Position numbers and translations under genes: made by a program
The notes under the pieces: model-generated
Database searches by the model: none
What the model saw: only the letters and a program-made list of their open reading frames with translations
Told to the model about the DNA's origin: nothing
Shown: piece after piece, positions 1 through 7,583 of the stretch
How the letters are laid out: every line of letters begins with the position of its first letter
Position numbering within the stretch: the first letter of the stretch is position 1
NCBI GenBank assembly: GCA_964485235.1
Contig: CAZAIO010000014.1
Location: 1-31,650 of the forward strand
Direction of reading: 5' to 3'
DNA length: 31,650 nucleotides
Source: CAZAIO01 sp964485235
GTDB lineage: Bacteria; Chloroflexota; Dehalococcoidia; GIF9; UBA5629

Positions 1-202
1 GTAAAGCATTGTTGTAAGTATATTCCCAGTCTTTGTCGCTCATCACAATATATATCGTTACTACCCGGTCATTGTAGAAAGGTCCGTCGCCGTCGGTATT
101 TGCTTCAACTGCATCATCGGCACAACCTGTAACACCGGCCGTAAAAAGGCTTGCCAGCAGTAATAAAGGGGTAAATAATCTTTTCCTTTGTCCTCTTATC
201 AT
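1..202 (-). CDS. Lipoprotein N-terminus, possibly CotH kinase family (partial)
   Basis: The frame is open from an ATG at 202 and runs off the left edge, so only about 67 residues are visible. It begins with a basic n-region (MIRGQRKR), a hydrophobic stretch, and a lipobox-like VTGC, which predicts a lipid-anchored exported protein. After an acidic linker comes VVTIYIVMSDKDWEYTYNNA, which resembles the start of the mature region of CotH-kinase-type lipoproteins, where a short strand is followed by S-x-x-D/E-W. The family assignment rests on this short stretch only. No strong Shine-Dalgarno precedes the ATG. The lipoprotein call is firmer than the CotH call. Confidence 0.55.
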   Translation of the reverse strand, partial: MIRGQRKRLFTPLLLLASLFTAGVTGCADDAVEANTDGDGPFYNDRVVTIYIVMSDKDWEYTYNNAL

Positions 203-365
203 TATTTATATACCCGTATCATCCTTAGTTCAGATTCCTTAATCCCGCTCACTTTATCAATGAAATATTAAGAAAATATGAAAGTCAGCTTTTCCGGGCA
301 GGACGAAGTTATTCATTAAGGTCTTGTGACTAGCAAGATTCAGCGGGACATGGAAGAGGAGCAGG

Positions 366-1343
366 TTAAATATGCAGTTCGATTATATCGTTATCCTGGA
401 GTACATGGTTCTGGCTGACCCGTTGTCCGTCGAATTTTCCTGACCCCCATACGAGCGCGTATTTCAGCTTTTTACGGAAGTCCTTATGAACATCTTCCGC
501 CGCTTCTTTAACGGTGCTCCCTGTTTTTAATATCATCGGATCATTCAGGTCCACTTTTTTTCCCGGATTTTTAGTATGAACACGGATCACGTCGAGAGAA
601 TGAAAAAGCAGGCTCCTCAGTTTATCAAAATTGCTGCCGGTTTTTGCGGAGACATCTATAACCATGAATCTCCCGTTATATTGTTCATAGAGCTTGGAGC
701 AGTTTGTTTCCGAACCTGCTATATCGTTTTTATTGCCGATAATAATAATCTTTTTATACAGTTTTCCCGCAGGCGGTTCCGGTCCATCTTGAACATCGGG
801 TAAAATACCCATATTTTCCAGCTCCTGTAATACAGCATCTCCCTGTTCTACCGGTGAAAAGGTCAGATCGACTATTATTGCGATCAGGTCGGTATTGCGG
901 GCAAGGTTGATGAGCCATGTGCGGGAGTCCCTTATAGCTACCGGCGGTGTATCAACCAGTTGAAGTTGAACGTTCTCGAACCTCATCATACCGATCAACG
1001 GAGATTTTGTGGTATAAGGATAGTCGGCGATTTCCGGTAATGCTTCAGTGAGCGATGCAAGAAGCTGAGATTTACCTGTATTAGGAAGCCCTATAAGAAT
1101 GACCTGTCCCGCGCCTTCTTTTTTAATAAAGAAACTTGCTTTATTTGTAGCAGCCTGGTGCTCGGCTTCCTGTGTGATTTTTGCGATTTTTCTTCTCAGG
1201 TCGGCATGCAGCTTGTCAGTGCCCTTGTGTTTTGGCATGACGGCAAGCATTATCTGGAGCGCCTCGATCTTTTCTTCCGGGCTTTGCGCTGCCCTGAACC
1301 GCTTCTCCGCCTCAAAATATTGCGGTGTTAAATTTGCCGGCAT
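366..1343 (-). CDS. DRG/Obg-like GTPase with C-terminal TGS domain
   Basis: This is a 325-residue P-loop GTPase. An N-terminal helical, charged region (1-75) is followed by the G domain: G1 GLPNTGKS (85-92), G3 DTPP (131-134), G4 NKND (204-207) and G5 SAK (232-234). The last ~68 residues form a TGS domain, typical of DRG, Obg-related and Rel/Spo proteins, which often bind RNA or ribosomes. The order N-helical/G/TGS matches the DRG family, which is best known from archaea and eukaryotes. It is a little shorter than usual DRGs (~365 aa), and G3 reads DTPP where DRGs have D-x-P-G. The start is the ATG at 1343 with TAAGGA just upstream. The role is probably translation-linked, but the partner is unknown. 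Confidence 0.85.
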   Translation of the reverse strand: MPANLTPQYFEAEKRFRAAQSPEEKIEALQIMLAVMPKHKGTDKLHADLRRKIAKITQEAEHQAATNKASFFIKKEGAGQVILIGLPNTGKSQLLASLTEALPEIADYPYTTKSPLIGMMRFENVQLQLVDTPPVAIRDSRTWLINLARNTDLIAIIVDLTFSPVEQGDAVLQELENMGILPDVQDGPEPPAGKLYKKIIIIGNKNDIAGSETNCSKLYEQYNGRFMVIDVSAKTGSNFDKLRSLLFHSLDVIRVHTKNPGKKVDLNDPMILKTGSTVKEAAEDVHKDFRKKLKYALVWGSGKFDGQRVSQNHVLQDNDIIELHI

Positions 1344-1555
1344 ATTCCTTAAATGGGTATTCGTCTATTTTATACAAAAATAAAACGTTTTCCGCTGTAA
1401 TTTAACAGTAGGGAGGATTTCCCGGACACAATATTCCCCCTGTCCTGGCAACTTTTATTATCTTCATTACGAATTCTATCAAAGTCCCGTTAACGATTTC
1501 TACTATATTAGTTCTATAATGGTTTCAGGTATACATAATAACGTTCGCGCAAACG

Positions 1556-1564
1556 TGGTAAAAT
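1556..1564 (+). promoter_or_regulatory. Candidate extended -10 for corA
   Basis: TGGTAAAAT fits an extended -10 (TGn plus TAAAAT) about 35 bases ahead of the corA start, but no good -35 accompanies it. A TATAAT also lies at 1515-1520. An imperfect inverted repeat ACGTT...AACGT (1541-1556) sits between them and could be an operator or simple hairpin. Confidence 0.3.
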
Positions 1565-1598
1565 AGAACGGTCACTAAATCCCGCACGGAGGTGTACT

Positions 1599-2669
1599 AT
1601 GGCAATGACTGCCTTTTATTTTAGCCAGGACAATGTTCTCAATCGCAGTCTTACCAGAGAACAAATTAAAGAGATAATAGAGAAAAAGCAGGGACTCCTG
1701 TGGGTGGATATCGAGAATCCTTCCGATAGTGACAGGGAACTACTGGAACAGGACTTTAGCTTTCATCATCTTGCGGTGGAAGACTGTATTTCTCCGGACA
1801 TGCATCCACCGAAAATCGATGACTTTAATAAATATCTTTTCATGATATTGCACGGCATTAATCATCAGTCAGAGTCGGATGTAGTAGAGACTACCGAACT
1901 TGAGTTGTTTTTAGGCTCGTATTATGTGGTCACCGTGCATGATATACAACTGCATAGTGTGAAGGCGATTGAAGCACATGTCGATGAATCGGGGCGCTGG
2001 ATGACGAAGGGTGCGGACTTTCTGGCACATGCAATAATCGATGCGCTAATAGATAATATACTACCTACGATCGATAAGATGAGCGATATCGCCGATTATG
2101 TAGAGGATGCAGCAGTACGCAGACCGGTACCGGATACCATCGATAGTATATTAAAATTGAAACGGTCCGTCCTTAGAATTCACAGGGTAATTGCCCCTCA
2201 GCGTGAAATTTTAAACCGGCTGAGCCGCGGTGAATTTTCACTGATTAACGAGGAAGCTGAAATCTTTTACAGGGATATTTATGACCATTTGATCCGTATT
2301 GAAGACCTGAATCAAACGATCCGCGATATGACCGACAACGCGCTTTCCACGTATTTATCCTCTGTGGCAAACAAGCAAAACGATTCAATGAAGATGCTTA
2401 CAATAGTGGCGACAATTTTTATGCCGCTTACCTTGTTGGCCGGTATATACGGGATGAATTTCGAATATATGCCCGAATTGAAATGGCACTGGGCTTATTT
2501 TTGCGTATGGGGTGTCATATTGGTTGCTATTGCTGGTATGATCGGATGGTTCTGGGCGAGGAAGTGGATTACTTGGGGGAGAAAAGTAACGGAAAAAATG
2601 CATATGTTTACTGTGTCGCCGGACAAGCTTACCTGGCATAGTCGTACGATAAAACGCCCGAAAGAATAA
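1599..2669 (+). CDS. corA: CorA-family magnesium/divalent cation transporter
   Basis: This 356-residue protein has the CorA layout: a large soluble N-terminal domain, a long helix, and two C-terminal membrane segments. The signature loop YGMNFEYMPEL carries GMN at 285-287, between TM1 (about 266-284) and TM2 (about 300-320). The extended acidic sequences of the cytoplasmic funnel are present. CorA forms a pentameric channel for Mg2+ (also Co2+/Ni2+) in the inner membrane. A clear Shine-Dalgarno, GGAGG, lies 7-8 bases before the ATG at 1599; a second Met at residue 3 is a less likely start. The mscS-type gene follows after 113 bases on the same strand, so the two may share a transcript. Confidence 0.95.
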   Translation: MAMTAFYFSQDNVLNRSLTREQIKEIIEKKQGLLWVDIENPSDSDRELLEQDFSFHHLAVEDCISPDMHPPKIDDFNKYLFMILHGINHQSESDVVETTELELFLGSYYVVTVHDIQLHSVKAIEAHVDESGRWMTKGADFLAHAIIDALIDNILPTIDKMSDIADYVEDAAVRRPVPDTIDSILKLKRSVLRIHRVIAPQREILNRLSRGEFSLINEEAEIFYRDIYDHLIRIEDLNQTIRDMTDNALSTYLSSVANKQNDSMKMLTIVATIFMPLTLLAGIYGMNFEYMPELKWHWAYFCVWGVILVAIAGMIGWFWARKWITWGRKVTEKMHMFTVSPDKLTWHSRTIKRPKE

Positions 2670-2782
2670 ATAATTACAAGAGTACCTGCTAATAAGTTGG
2701 TATGGAAAGGATGATACTGATGTGTTTGGTAACAGGGCGTGTATATTATTATAAAGGTTAACACAAATGGGGGGATGAAAGA

Positions 2783-3874
2783 ATGATATCCTTGAAGATA
2801 GACCCTTCTATGTACGCGATTCTTATCCGGGCTGGAATAAGCGCAGGATGCATACTGGTCGCGTGGTTTGTTTTCTGGTTCATGCGTTTTATACACAGTA
2901 AAACGATAAAGCGCGGTAAATTCAAGATAGTGCCTGAGATAATGAAGAGGTTGTCATGGCCCGTCTTTATACTGGTTGCACTCGAGGGAGTCTATTTTTC
3001 ATTTAAGGATTTGATTTCCCTTGAGACATGGCATGAACAGGTCAATAAAGCTAATCTTGCGGTCATTATTGTGGTCACTACCTATATTATTGTGCAGTGG
3101 AGCTTCGTGCTATTCAACGGATATATGCACGTACAGGGAATGAAGAAGAAAGCCCTTGATGAAGGCCTTACCGTATTCATACGCAGGATGTTAATGGTTT
3201 TCATCTATGCTATAGGACTGCTGGTACTGCTGGACTATATCGGTGTCTCTATCAGTGGGCTTATCGCCGGTCTGGGAATCGGAGGTCTGGCAGTCGCACT
3301 TGCGATTCAGCCGACGCTCGGCAACTTTTTTGCAGGAAGCCAGGTAGTATCGGACCAGGTGATACATATAGGAGATTTCATCGAGCTTGACAGCGGCGTT
3401 CGCGGATATGTTGTCGAAATAGGATGGCGCAGCACCAAGGTTAGGACTACATTCAACAATATCGTCATCGTTCCCAATTCGAAGCTTGCCGATAGTATTA
3501 TTACCAATTACTATGGGCCGACCATGGAAATGGCAGTCCGTATCGACGTAGGAGTGAGCTATGATAGCGACCTTGCCCATGTACAAAGGGTTGCCCTGGA
3601 AGTTATTAAGGATGTTATCGATGAGCTACCCGAGGCGGTAAAAAACAGGGACCCATGGTTCGGGTACGATGAATTCGGAGACTCGAATATTAACCTGTGG
3701 CTATGGGTTTATGCGACTGACCGGCTTGGCACGTTCAATTTAAAGACCGAGGTCATAAAACGTCTCCATGCGCGTTTTAAGAAAGAAGGCATTGTTATCA
3801 ATTATCCCGTCAGGCGTGTTATTCACGAGGAACCGGTGGAGATACGGTCTTTGCCCGGTTCAGACGAGTTATGA
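2783..3874 (+). CDS. MscS-family mechanosensitive ion channel
   Basis: This 363-residue protein has three or more N-terminal membrane helices (about 9-34, 50-70, 90-115, 133-155). They are followed by the pore-lining TM3 motif GLGIGGLAVALAIQPTLGNF, the hallmark of the MscS family, then a soluble beta domain (VSDQVIHIGDFIELDSG) and an alpha/beta C-terminal domain. Such channels open on membrane tension and release solutes on osmotic down-shock. The extra N-terminal helices place it nearer the larger MscS/YnaI-like members than MscS itself (286 aa). The start ATG at 2783 is preceded by a G-rich ribosome-binding stretch. It follows corA on the same strand, in keeping with a role in ion and osmotic balance. 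Confidence 0.93.
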   Translation: MISLKIDPSMYAILIRAGISAGCILVAWFVFWFMRFIHSKTIKRGKFKIVPEIMKRLSWPVFILVALEGVYFSFKDLISLETWHEQVNKANLAVIIVVTTYIIVQWSFVLFNGYMHVQGMKKKALDEGLTVFIRRMLMVFIYAIGLLVLLDYIGVSISGLIAGLGIGGLAVALAIQPTLGNFFAGSQVVSDQVIHIGDFIELDSGVRGYVVEIGWRSTKVRTTFNNIVIVPNSKLADSIITNYYGPTMEMAVRIDVGVSYDSDLAHVQRVALEVIKDVIDELPEAVKNRDPWFGYDEFGDSNINLWLWVYATDRLGTFNLKTEVIKRLHARFKKEGIVINYPVRRVIHEEPVEIRSLPGSDEL

Positions 3875-3928
3875 ATAGTGTGAGCTTGTTTAATTGCGGG
3901 ATTTAAAATTATATCGCAGGGAGAAAAT

Positions 3929-3950
3929 AACATTATCTATAGCTAATGTT
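3929..3950. terminator. Weak hairpin between convergent mscS-type gene and glgC
   Basis: A perfect 7-bp inverted repeat, AACATTA (3929-3935) and TAATGTT (3944-3950), with an 8-base loop overlaps the glgC stop codon. On the minus strand it is followed by ATTTTC, a poor T-run. It is in the right place for a terminator but AU-rich and weak. Confidence 0.25.
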
Positions 3951-5175
3951 GTGCTGCTCCATGCCTGCAAATTATTGTACCTGACAGAACAGTACGGGAC
4001 GTAAAGTCTTCCGGCCTGACATAGGGCATTATCTTGCAGTTGCGTGCAATAACAGTATCGGGCGGTACTCTTGTTCCCTTTCCGACAATAGTAATGTCCC
4101 AGTCTCCCGGTATAAGGCTTGTTCCCAGGCCGATATGACAGCCTCTACCAATATAAACATCTTCGTCCAATATGCTCCTGTCGATAATGCTTCGGGACTC
4201 AATAACAGAATTGTCCATTATAATTGAATTTCGGATTATCACGTCTTCCTCGATCCGAACGCCCGGTGAGATTATTGAGTCTTCAACCGTGCCTTTTACG
4301 ATACAGTCCCGGCTGATAATGCTTCCATTTGCCTTTCCCTGTCTTTCATATTGCGGGTACTGAACCAGGTTATCTCTGGTCTGGATGGGCCAGTTGCTGT
4401 CGAGCGTAAATGACGGGAGTGTATGGGTAAGTTCCATGCTGGCGTTGTAATATGCTTCTACCGTGCCGATGTCCTGCCAGTAGTTGTTATAAGTATAGGC
4501 AAAAACACGATTTTTCTTGACTATTTTCGGCAGGATACTATGCCCGAAATCATGCCTCGAAAATTCGTCTTGAAAATCCTCTGTAAGCTGTTCGAAAAGT
4601 ACGTCTTTATTGAAAATATAGATACCCATTGAAACGAGATTGGACGGAGGGTATTTCGGTTTCTCGATAAAATCTATTATTCTGCCTTTAATATCGGTAT
4701 GAACGATACCGAAACGGTGTGCCTGTTCTATCGGAACCGGTATAACGCCGACGGTTACATCGGCGACTTTGTTGTGATGGTAGGCGAGCATGGTACGGTA
4801 GTCCATCTTGTATACATGGTCCGCAGCCAGTACCAGAATATATGGATAATCGTGTTTTACAAAATGGTTCCGGTTCTGATATACGGCGTCGGCAGTGCCT
4901 CTGTAGGAGCCTGTTTTCGGTGCAAGAATTGCCAGGTTATATTTCCCGCTGTTCGTTTTATTCCATGCCCGGAGATAGTCAGCCATATAGGAACGCTGGT
5001 AATCGATGAGCACGGCAATATCGTCGATTCCCGAGTGAATACAATTGCTTAATGTAAAGTCGATGATACGGAAATTGCCGGCAAACGGTAGGCCGGGTTT
5101 TGCCCTGCCGTGACACAGGATATCCATTCTCTTACCCTGTCCGCCGGCGAGAATCACGGATGTTATCTTTTTCAC
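3943..5175 (-). CDS. glgC: Glucose-1-phosphate adenylyltransferase (ADP-glucose pyrophosphorylase)
   Basis: This 410-residue enzyme makes ADP-glucose from glucose-1-phosphate and ATP, the committed step of bacterial glycogen synthesis. The nucleotidyltransferase core shows VILAGGQGKRM (7-17), the GRAKPGLPF substrate loop (24-31 region), IIDFTLSN, GTADAVYQN (93-101), AADHVYKMDY (117-126) and an FIEKP motif. A C-terminal left-handed beta-helix begins near 290 (repeated I-x-x-x-V hexapeptide-like turns such as VRIEEDVIIRNSIIMDNSVI). The usual DRAKP reads GRAKP here, and the loop after GGQG is K-R-M instead of S-R/T-L, a mild divergence. The start is GTG at 5175 behind a strong GGGGGAGG. No glycogen synthase or branching enzyme lies in the window, so glgC stands alone behind its own promoter. 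Confidence 0.93.
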   Translation of the reverse strand: MKKITSVILAGGQGKRMDILCHGRAKPGLPFAGNFRIIDFTLSNCIHSGIDDIAVLIDYQRSYMADYLRAWNKTNSGKYNLAILAPKTGSYRGTADAVYQNRNHFVKHDYPYILVLAADHVYKMDYRTMLAYHHNKVADVTVGVIPVPIEQAHRFGIVHTDIKGRIIDFIEKPKYPPSNLVSMGIYIFNKDVLFEQLTEDFQDEFSRHDFGHSILPKIVKKNRVFAYTYNNYWQDIGTVEAYYNASMELTHTLPSFTLDSNWPIQTRDNLVQYPQYERQGKANGSIISRDCIVKGTVEDSIISPGVRIEEDVIIRNSIIMDNSVIESRSIIDRSILDEDVYIGRGCHIGLGTSLIPGDWDITIVGKGTRVPPDTVIARNCKIMPYVRPEDFTSRTVLSGTIICRHGAAQH

Positions 5176-5337
5176 GATCCTCCCCCTCTCTCACGGATAG
5201 TAACCCTGCGTGCAGTCTTTATTTAGTCGATATGAGGACTTACAAGAAGTTGCCCCGACACTTTATGGCGATGAGGAGCAGCAGTGGCGGTTCAGGAGTA
5301 TAGTGTCAATGGACAATATATAAGTTACTATATAAAT

Positions 5338-5365
5338 ATTATACCTGTTGCCGGAAAAATGTCAA
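5338..5365 (-). promoter_or_regulatory. Perfect-consensus sigma-70-type promoter for glgC
   Basis: On the minus strand TTGACA (5365-5360) and TATAAT (5343-5338) are separated by 16 bases, so both hexamers match consensus exactly. Transcription would start near 5331, giving glgC a leader of about 155 bases. No terminator-type hairpin is obvious in that leader. It lies between the CPA1 antiporter stop (5432) and glgC, so glgC is probably transcribed independently. Confidence 0.75.
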
Positions 5366-5431
5366 CGTGACAAGTAATTATAAATAGCGGTTCTCATCAT
5401 TTCTACCGGAACAGCGGTACCACAATTTCTT

Positions 5432-7300
5432 TTAATCAGACAGGTACTTAATGGTACTATTGTTTTTGCTAAAATCCATACTGTTCCCTTTGTCCGTTGT
5501 CTTATTATCGGCTTGAGGGCTTATCAGGCTGATTACCTTTTGCCCGGGCTGCGGTTTTAGCGGATTGTCCCTGGTGAATACGGTAAGTTTACCGTTTCCG
5601 TCAATGAGGAAAAGCGGGATCGCTGATTTTCCGTAGTATTCTTTAAATGCCTGATAGTCGAATTCAGGTGTAAGACTGGTTGTTTTGACAACTGCACCTG
5701 CATCGAAGCGGCTTGAGAGATAATTATAAGTGATACCTCTCCCGAATAAACGGCGCCCGTGCATATGTCTGGGTATCAATTCTTTTTGTCCCTTCTGTTC
5801 GCTTTCCGAGCAGAGTTGATAGACTTCCTTGCTACCTAATACATTGGCGAACTGGAGAATTGCCAGAGAATTGAATTCGTCTTCATCTGTTAGAGCAAGC
5901 ATGCGACCGATTCCGCCCAGATCTATCTCTTCCAGAGCATACTGGGATAATATGTTTGCATAGAATGTCGGGATTCCCTCCATGCGGGCTTTTGAAATTG
6001 CCGACCACTTGGAATCAACAATAAGGACTTTATAGCCTTCTTTATCGAGTGCGGTCGCTATAGTACGTGCCCAGGGGTGCGCTCCTATTATGAGCAATCC
6101 CTGAGGGTTTGATTGTGCTATTTTCAGGAAGTGACCCAATGGCGACGCAGATAGACCGTATATTATCACTGTTACAGAAATGACGATAAAAGTGACAGGC
6201 ACGAGCATTTCCGATTGAGCGAAACCTGCCGCCTCAAGGCGTAATGCGAAAATAGATGCAACAGACGCTGCCACGATTCCCCGGGGAGCGAGACATGCCA
6301 GAAAGAGCCGTTCGTTCCAGTTCAAGTTCGATCTTATGGTCGACAGGGCTACTGCAACCGGGCGTGCCAGCAATATCAATACTGCAACAAATATCAGACT
6401 ACTCACATTAATATATTTAAGCATGTCGCCATTCAACCGCGCTGCCAGTAAAATAAAGAGGCTTGAAATAAGCAGCACTCTCAGGTTCTCTTTAAACTCG
6501 GCGATATGTCTTACACTTACCTGGTTCTGATTTGCCAGAATAATTCCCATTACCGTAACTGCGAGCAGTCCAGAGTCCTCATGTATCAGGTTTGATATGG
6601 CAAATGCAGCGATAACAAGTGCCAGCGTAAGTGTGCTATGCAGATAATCAGGGATCCAGTACCCTTTAACGAGCACTACTACCAGTACTGCGCCTACTAT
6701 TCCGATAGCGCTATCGATCACTACTGTCTGAAGCAAGCTGACAAGGGCAATCCCGATACCTTCACCGAAACCTTCAGCTATAATGACCTGAAATACAAGT
6801 ACTGCCAGAATTGCGCCAATCGGATCGATAATAATGCCTTCCCACTTGAGGATAGAACCTACCTGCCCGGAAGGACGCAGATGTCTGAGGAGAGGTACGA
6901 TAACTGTCGGCCCCGTGACGATGAGTATGGCGCCGGTAAGGAGGGATATCTCGAGTGCCATATGGAGAATATAATAGGCCGCAAGCGTTCCTATTACGAA
7001 GCTGACCAGTGCGCCGATGGTGATCAGGTTGCGCAATGTACTCCTCGTATTGCGGAGCTCTTTTAGCTGCAAATGGAGTCCGCCTTCAAAGAGAATGATT
7101 GCGACAGCAATCGATACAACGGGAAGAAGGAGGTCCCCGAACATCACATCGGGATTGAGCAGTCCGGTAATCGGGCCTGCAATGAATCCGAAGAGCAGCA
7201 GCAGCAGAATGGAAGGAAGCCGGACTTGCCATGCTATCCATTCGGCTATAATTCCCAGGAAAACTATACTTGCCAGACCGACCAGTAGATATTGGCTCAT
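5432..7300 (-). CDS. CPA1-type Na+(K+)/H+ antiporter with C-terminal RCK (TrkA-N) domain
   Basis: The N-terminal ~385 residues form a 12-13 helix exchanger domain with NhaP-like motifs (LPSILLLLLFGFIAGP, ILFEGGLHL, GPTVIVPLLRHLRPSG, WEGIIIDPIGAILAV). The IDP (Asp-Pro) in the last corresponds to the ion-binding region of CPA1 exchangers. A Rossmann RCK/TrkA-N domain follows (LLIIGAHPWARTIATALDKEG to about residue 500), typical of nucleotide-regulated K+ or Na+ antiporters, with a divergent tail of ~120 residues. I chose the ATG at 7300 because AAGGTGG (7318-7312) lies 11 bases upstream. A GTG at 7315 is in frame but would sit inside that ribosome-binding site. It is divergently arranged to a CPA2 antiporter, an unusual back-to-back pair. 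Confidence 0.9.
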   Translation of the reverse strand: MSQYLLVGLASIVFLGIIAEWIAWQVRLPSILLLLLFGFIAGPITGLLNPDVMFGDLLLPVVSIAVAIILFEGGLHLQLKELRNTRSTLRNLITIGALVSFVIGTLAAYYILHMALEISLLTGAILIVTGPTVIVPLLRHLRPSGQVGSILKWEGIIIDPIGAILAVLVFQVIIAEGFGEGIGIALVSLLQTVVIDSAIGIVGAVLVVVLVKGYWIPDYLHSTLTLALVIAAFAISNLIHEDSGLLAVTVMGIILANQNQVSVRHIAEFKENLRVLLISSLFILLAARLNGDMLKYINVSSLIFVAVLILLARPVAVALSTIRSNLNWNERLFLACLAPRGIVAASVASIFALRLEAAGFAQSEMLVPVTFIVISVTVIIYGLSASPLGHFLKIAQSNPQGLLIIGAHPWARTIATALDKEGYKVLIVDSKWSAISKARMEGIPTFYANILSQYALEEIDLGGIGRMLALTDEDEFNSLAILQFANVLGSKEVYQLCSESEQKGQKELIPRHMHGRRLFGRGITYNYLSSRFDAGAVVKTTSLTPEFDYQAFKEYYGKSAIPLFLIDGNGKLTVFTRDNPLKPQPGQKVISLISPQADNKTTDKGNSMDFSKNNSTIKYLSD

Positions 7301-7338
7301 ATAACGGGAGACCACCTTATTTATGAGAATGCAGCATT

Positions 7339-7368
7339 ACTATACCGTATCTCTCCTATCCCCGTAAA
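7339..7368 (-). promoter_or_regulatory. Candidate promoter for CPA1 antiporter
   Basis: Minus-strand TTTACG (7368-7363), an 18-base spacer and TATAGT (7344-7339) lie about 40 bases before the proposed start. The match is 4/6 and 5/6 to consensus. Confidence 0.4.
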
Positions 7369-7452
7369 TAGTCCTTTTTCCCTTTTATCCGGTTACAGAA
7401 AAACCCAAATACGCTGATAGAGTGTGTATAATGCTTTGCTTTCCGGTGTGTG

Positions 7453-7472
7453 TTACGGTAATATGGCCGTAA
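7453..7472 (+). promoter_or_regulatory. Inverted repeat in the antiporter intergenic region
   Basis: TTACGG (7453-7458) and CCGTAA (7467-7472) form a 6-bp inverted repeat with an 8-base spacer. It lies between the divergent CPA1 and CPA2 antiporter genes, downstream of a TATAAT at 7427-7432. It could be an operator serving one or both genes. The arms are short, so this is weak evidence. Confidence 0.25.
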
Positions 7473-7583
7473 ATGAGAGGGTAATATGCATATACGTTTG
7501 CGGATTGCCTTTTATAACTGACTTTTCCTTGCACCACGGTTGTATTTATGCAGGTATATGTAATATCACAGGTCTACTGATAA

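Noticed and set aside
322..338. TCTTG/CAAGA inverted repeat after the GTPase gene as a terminator
   Set aside because: Only 5 bp with no T-run on either strand.
2700..2759. 13-codon ORF (MCLVTGRVYYYKG) with a fair ribosome-binding site between corA and the mscS-type gene
   Set aside because: Too short to separate from chance, and not recognisably part of any family.
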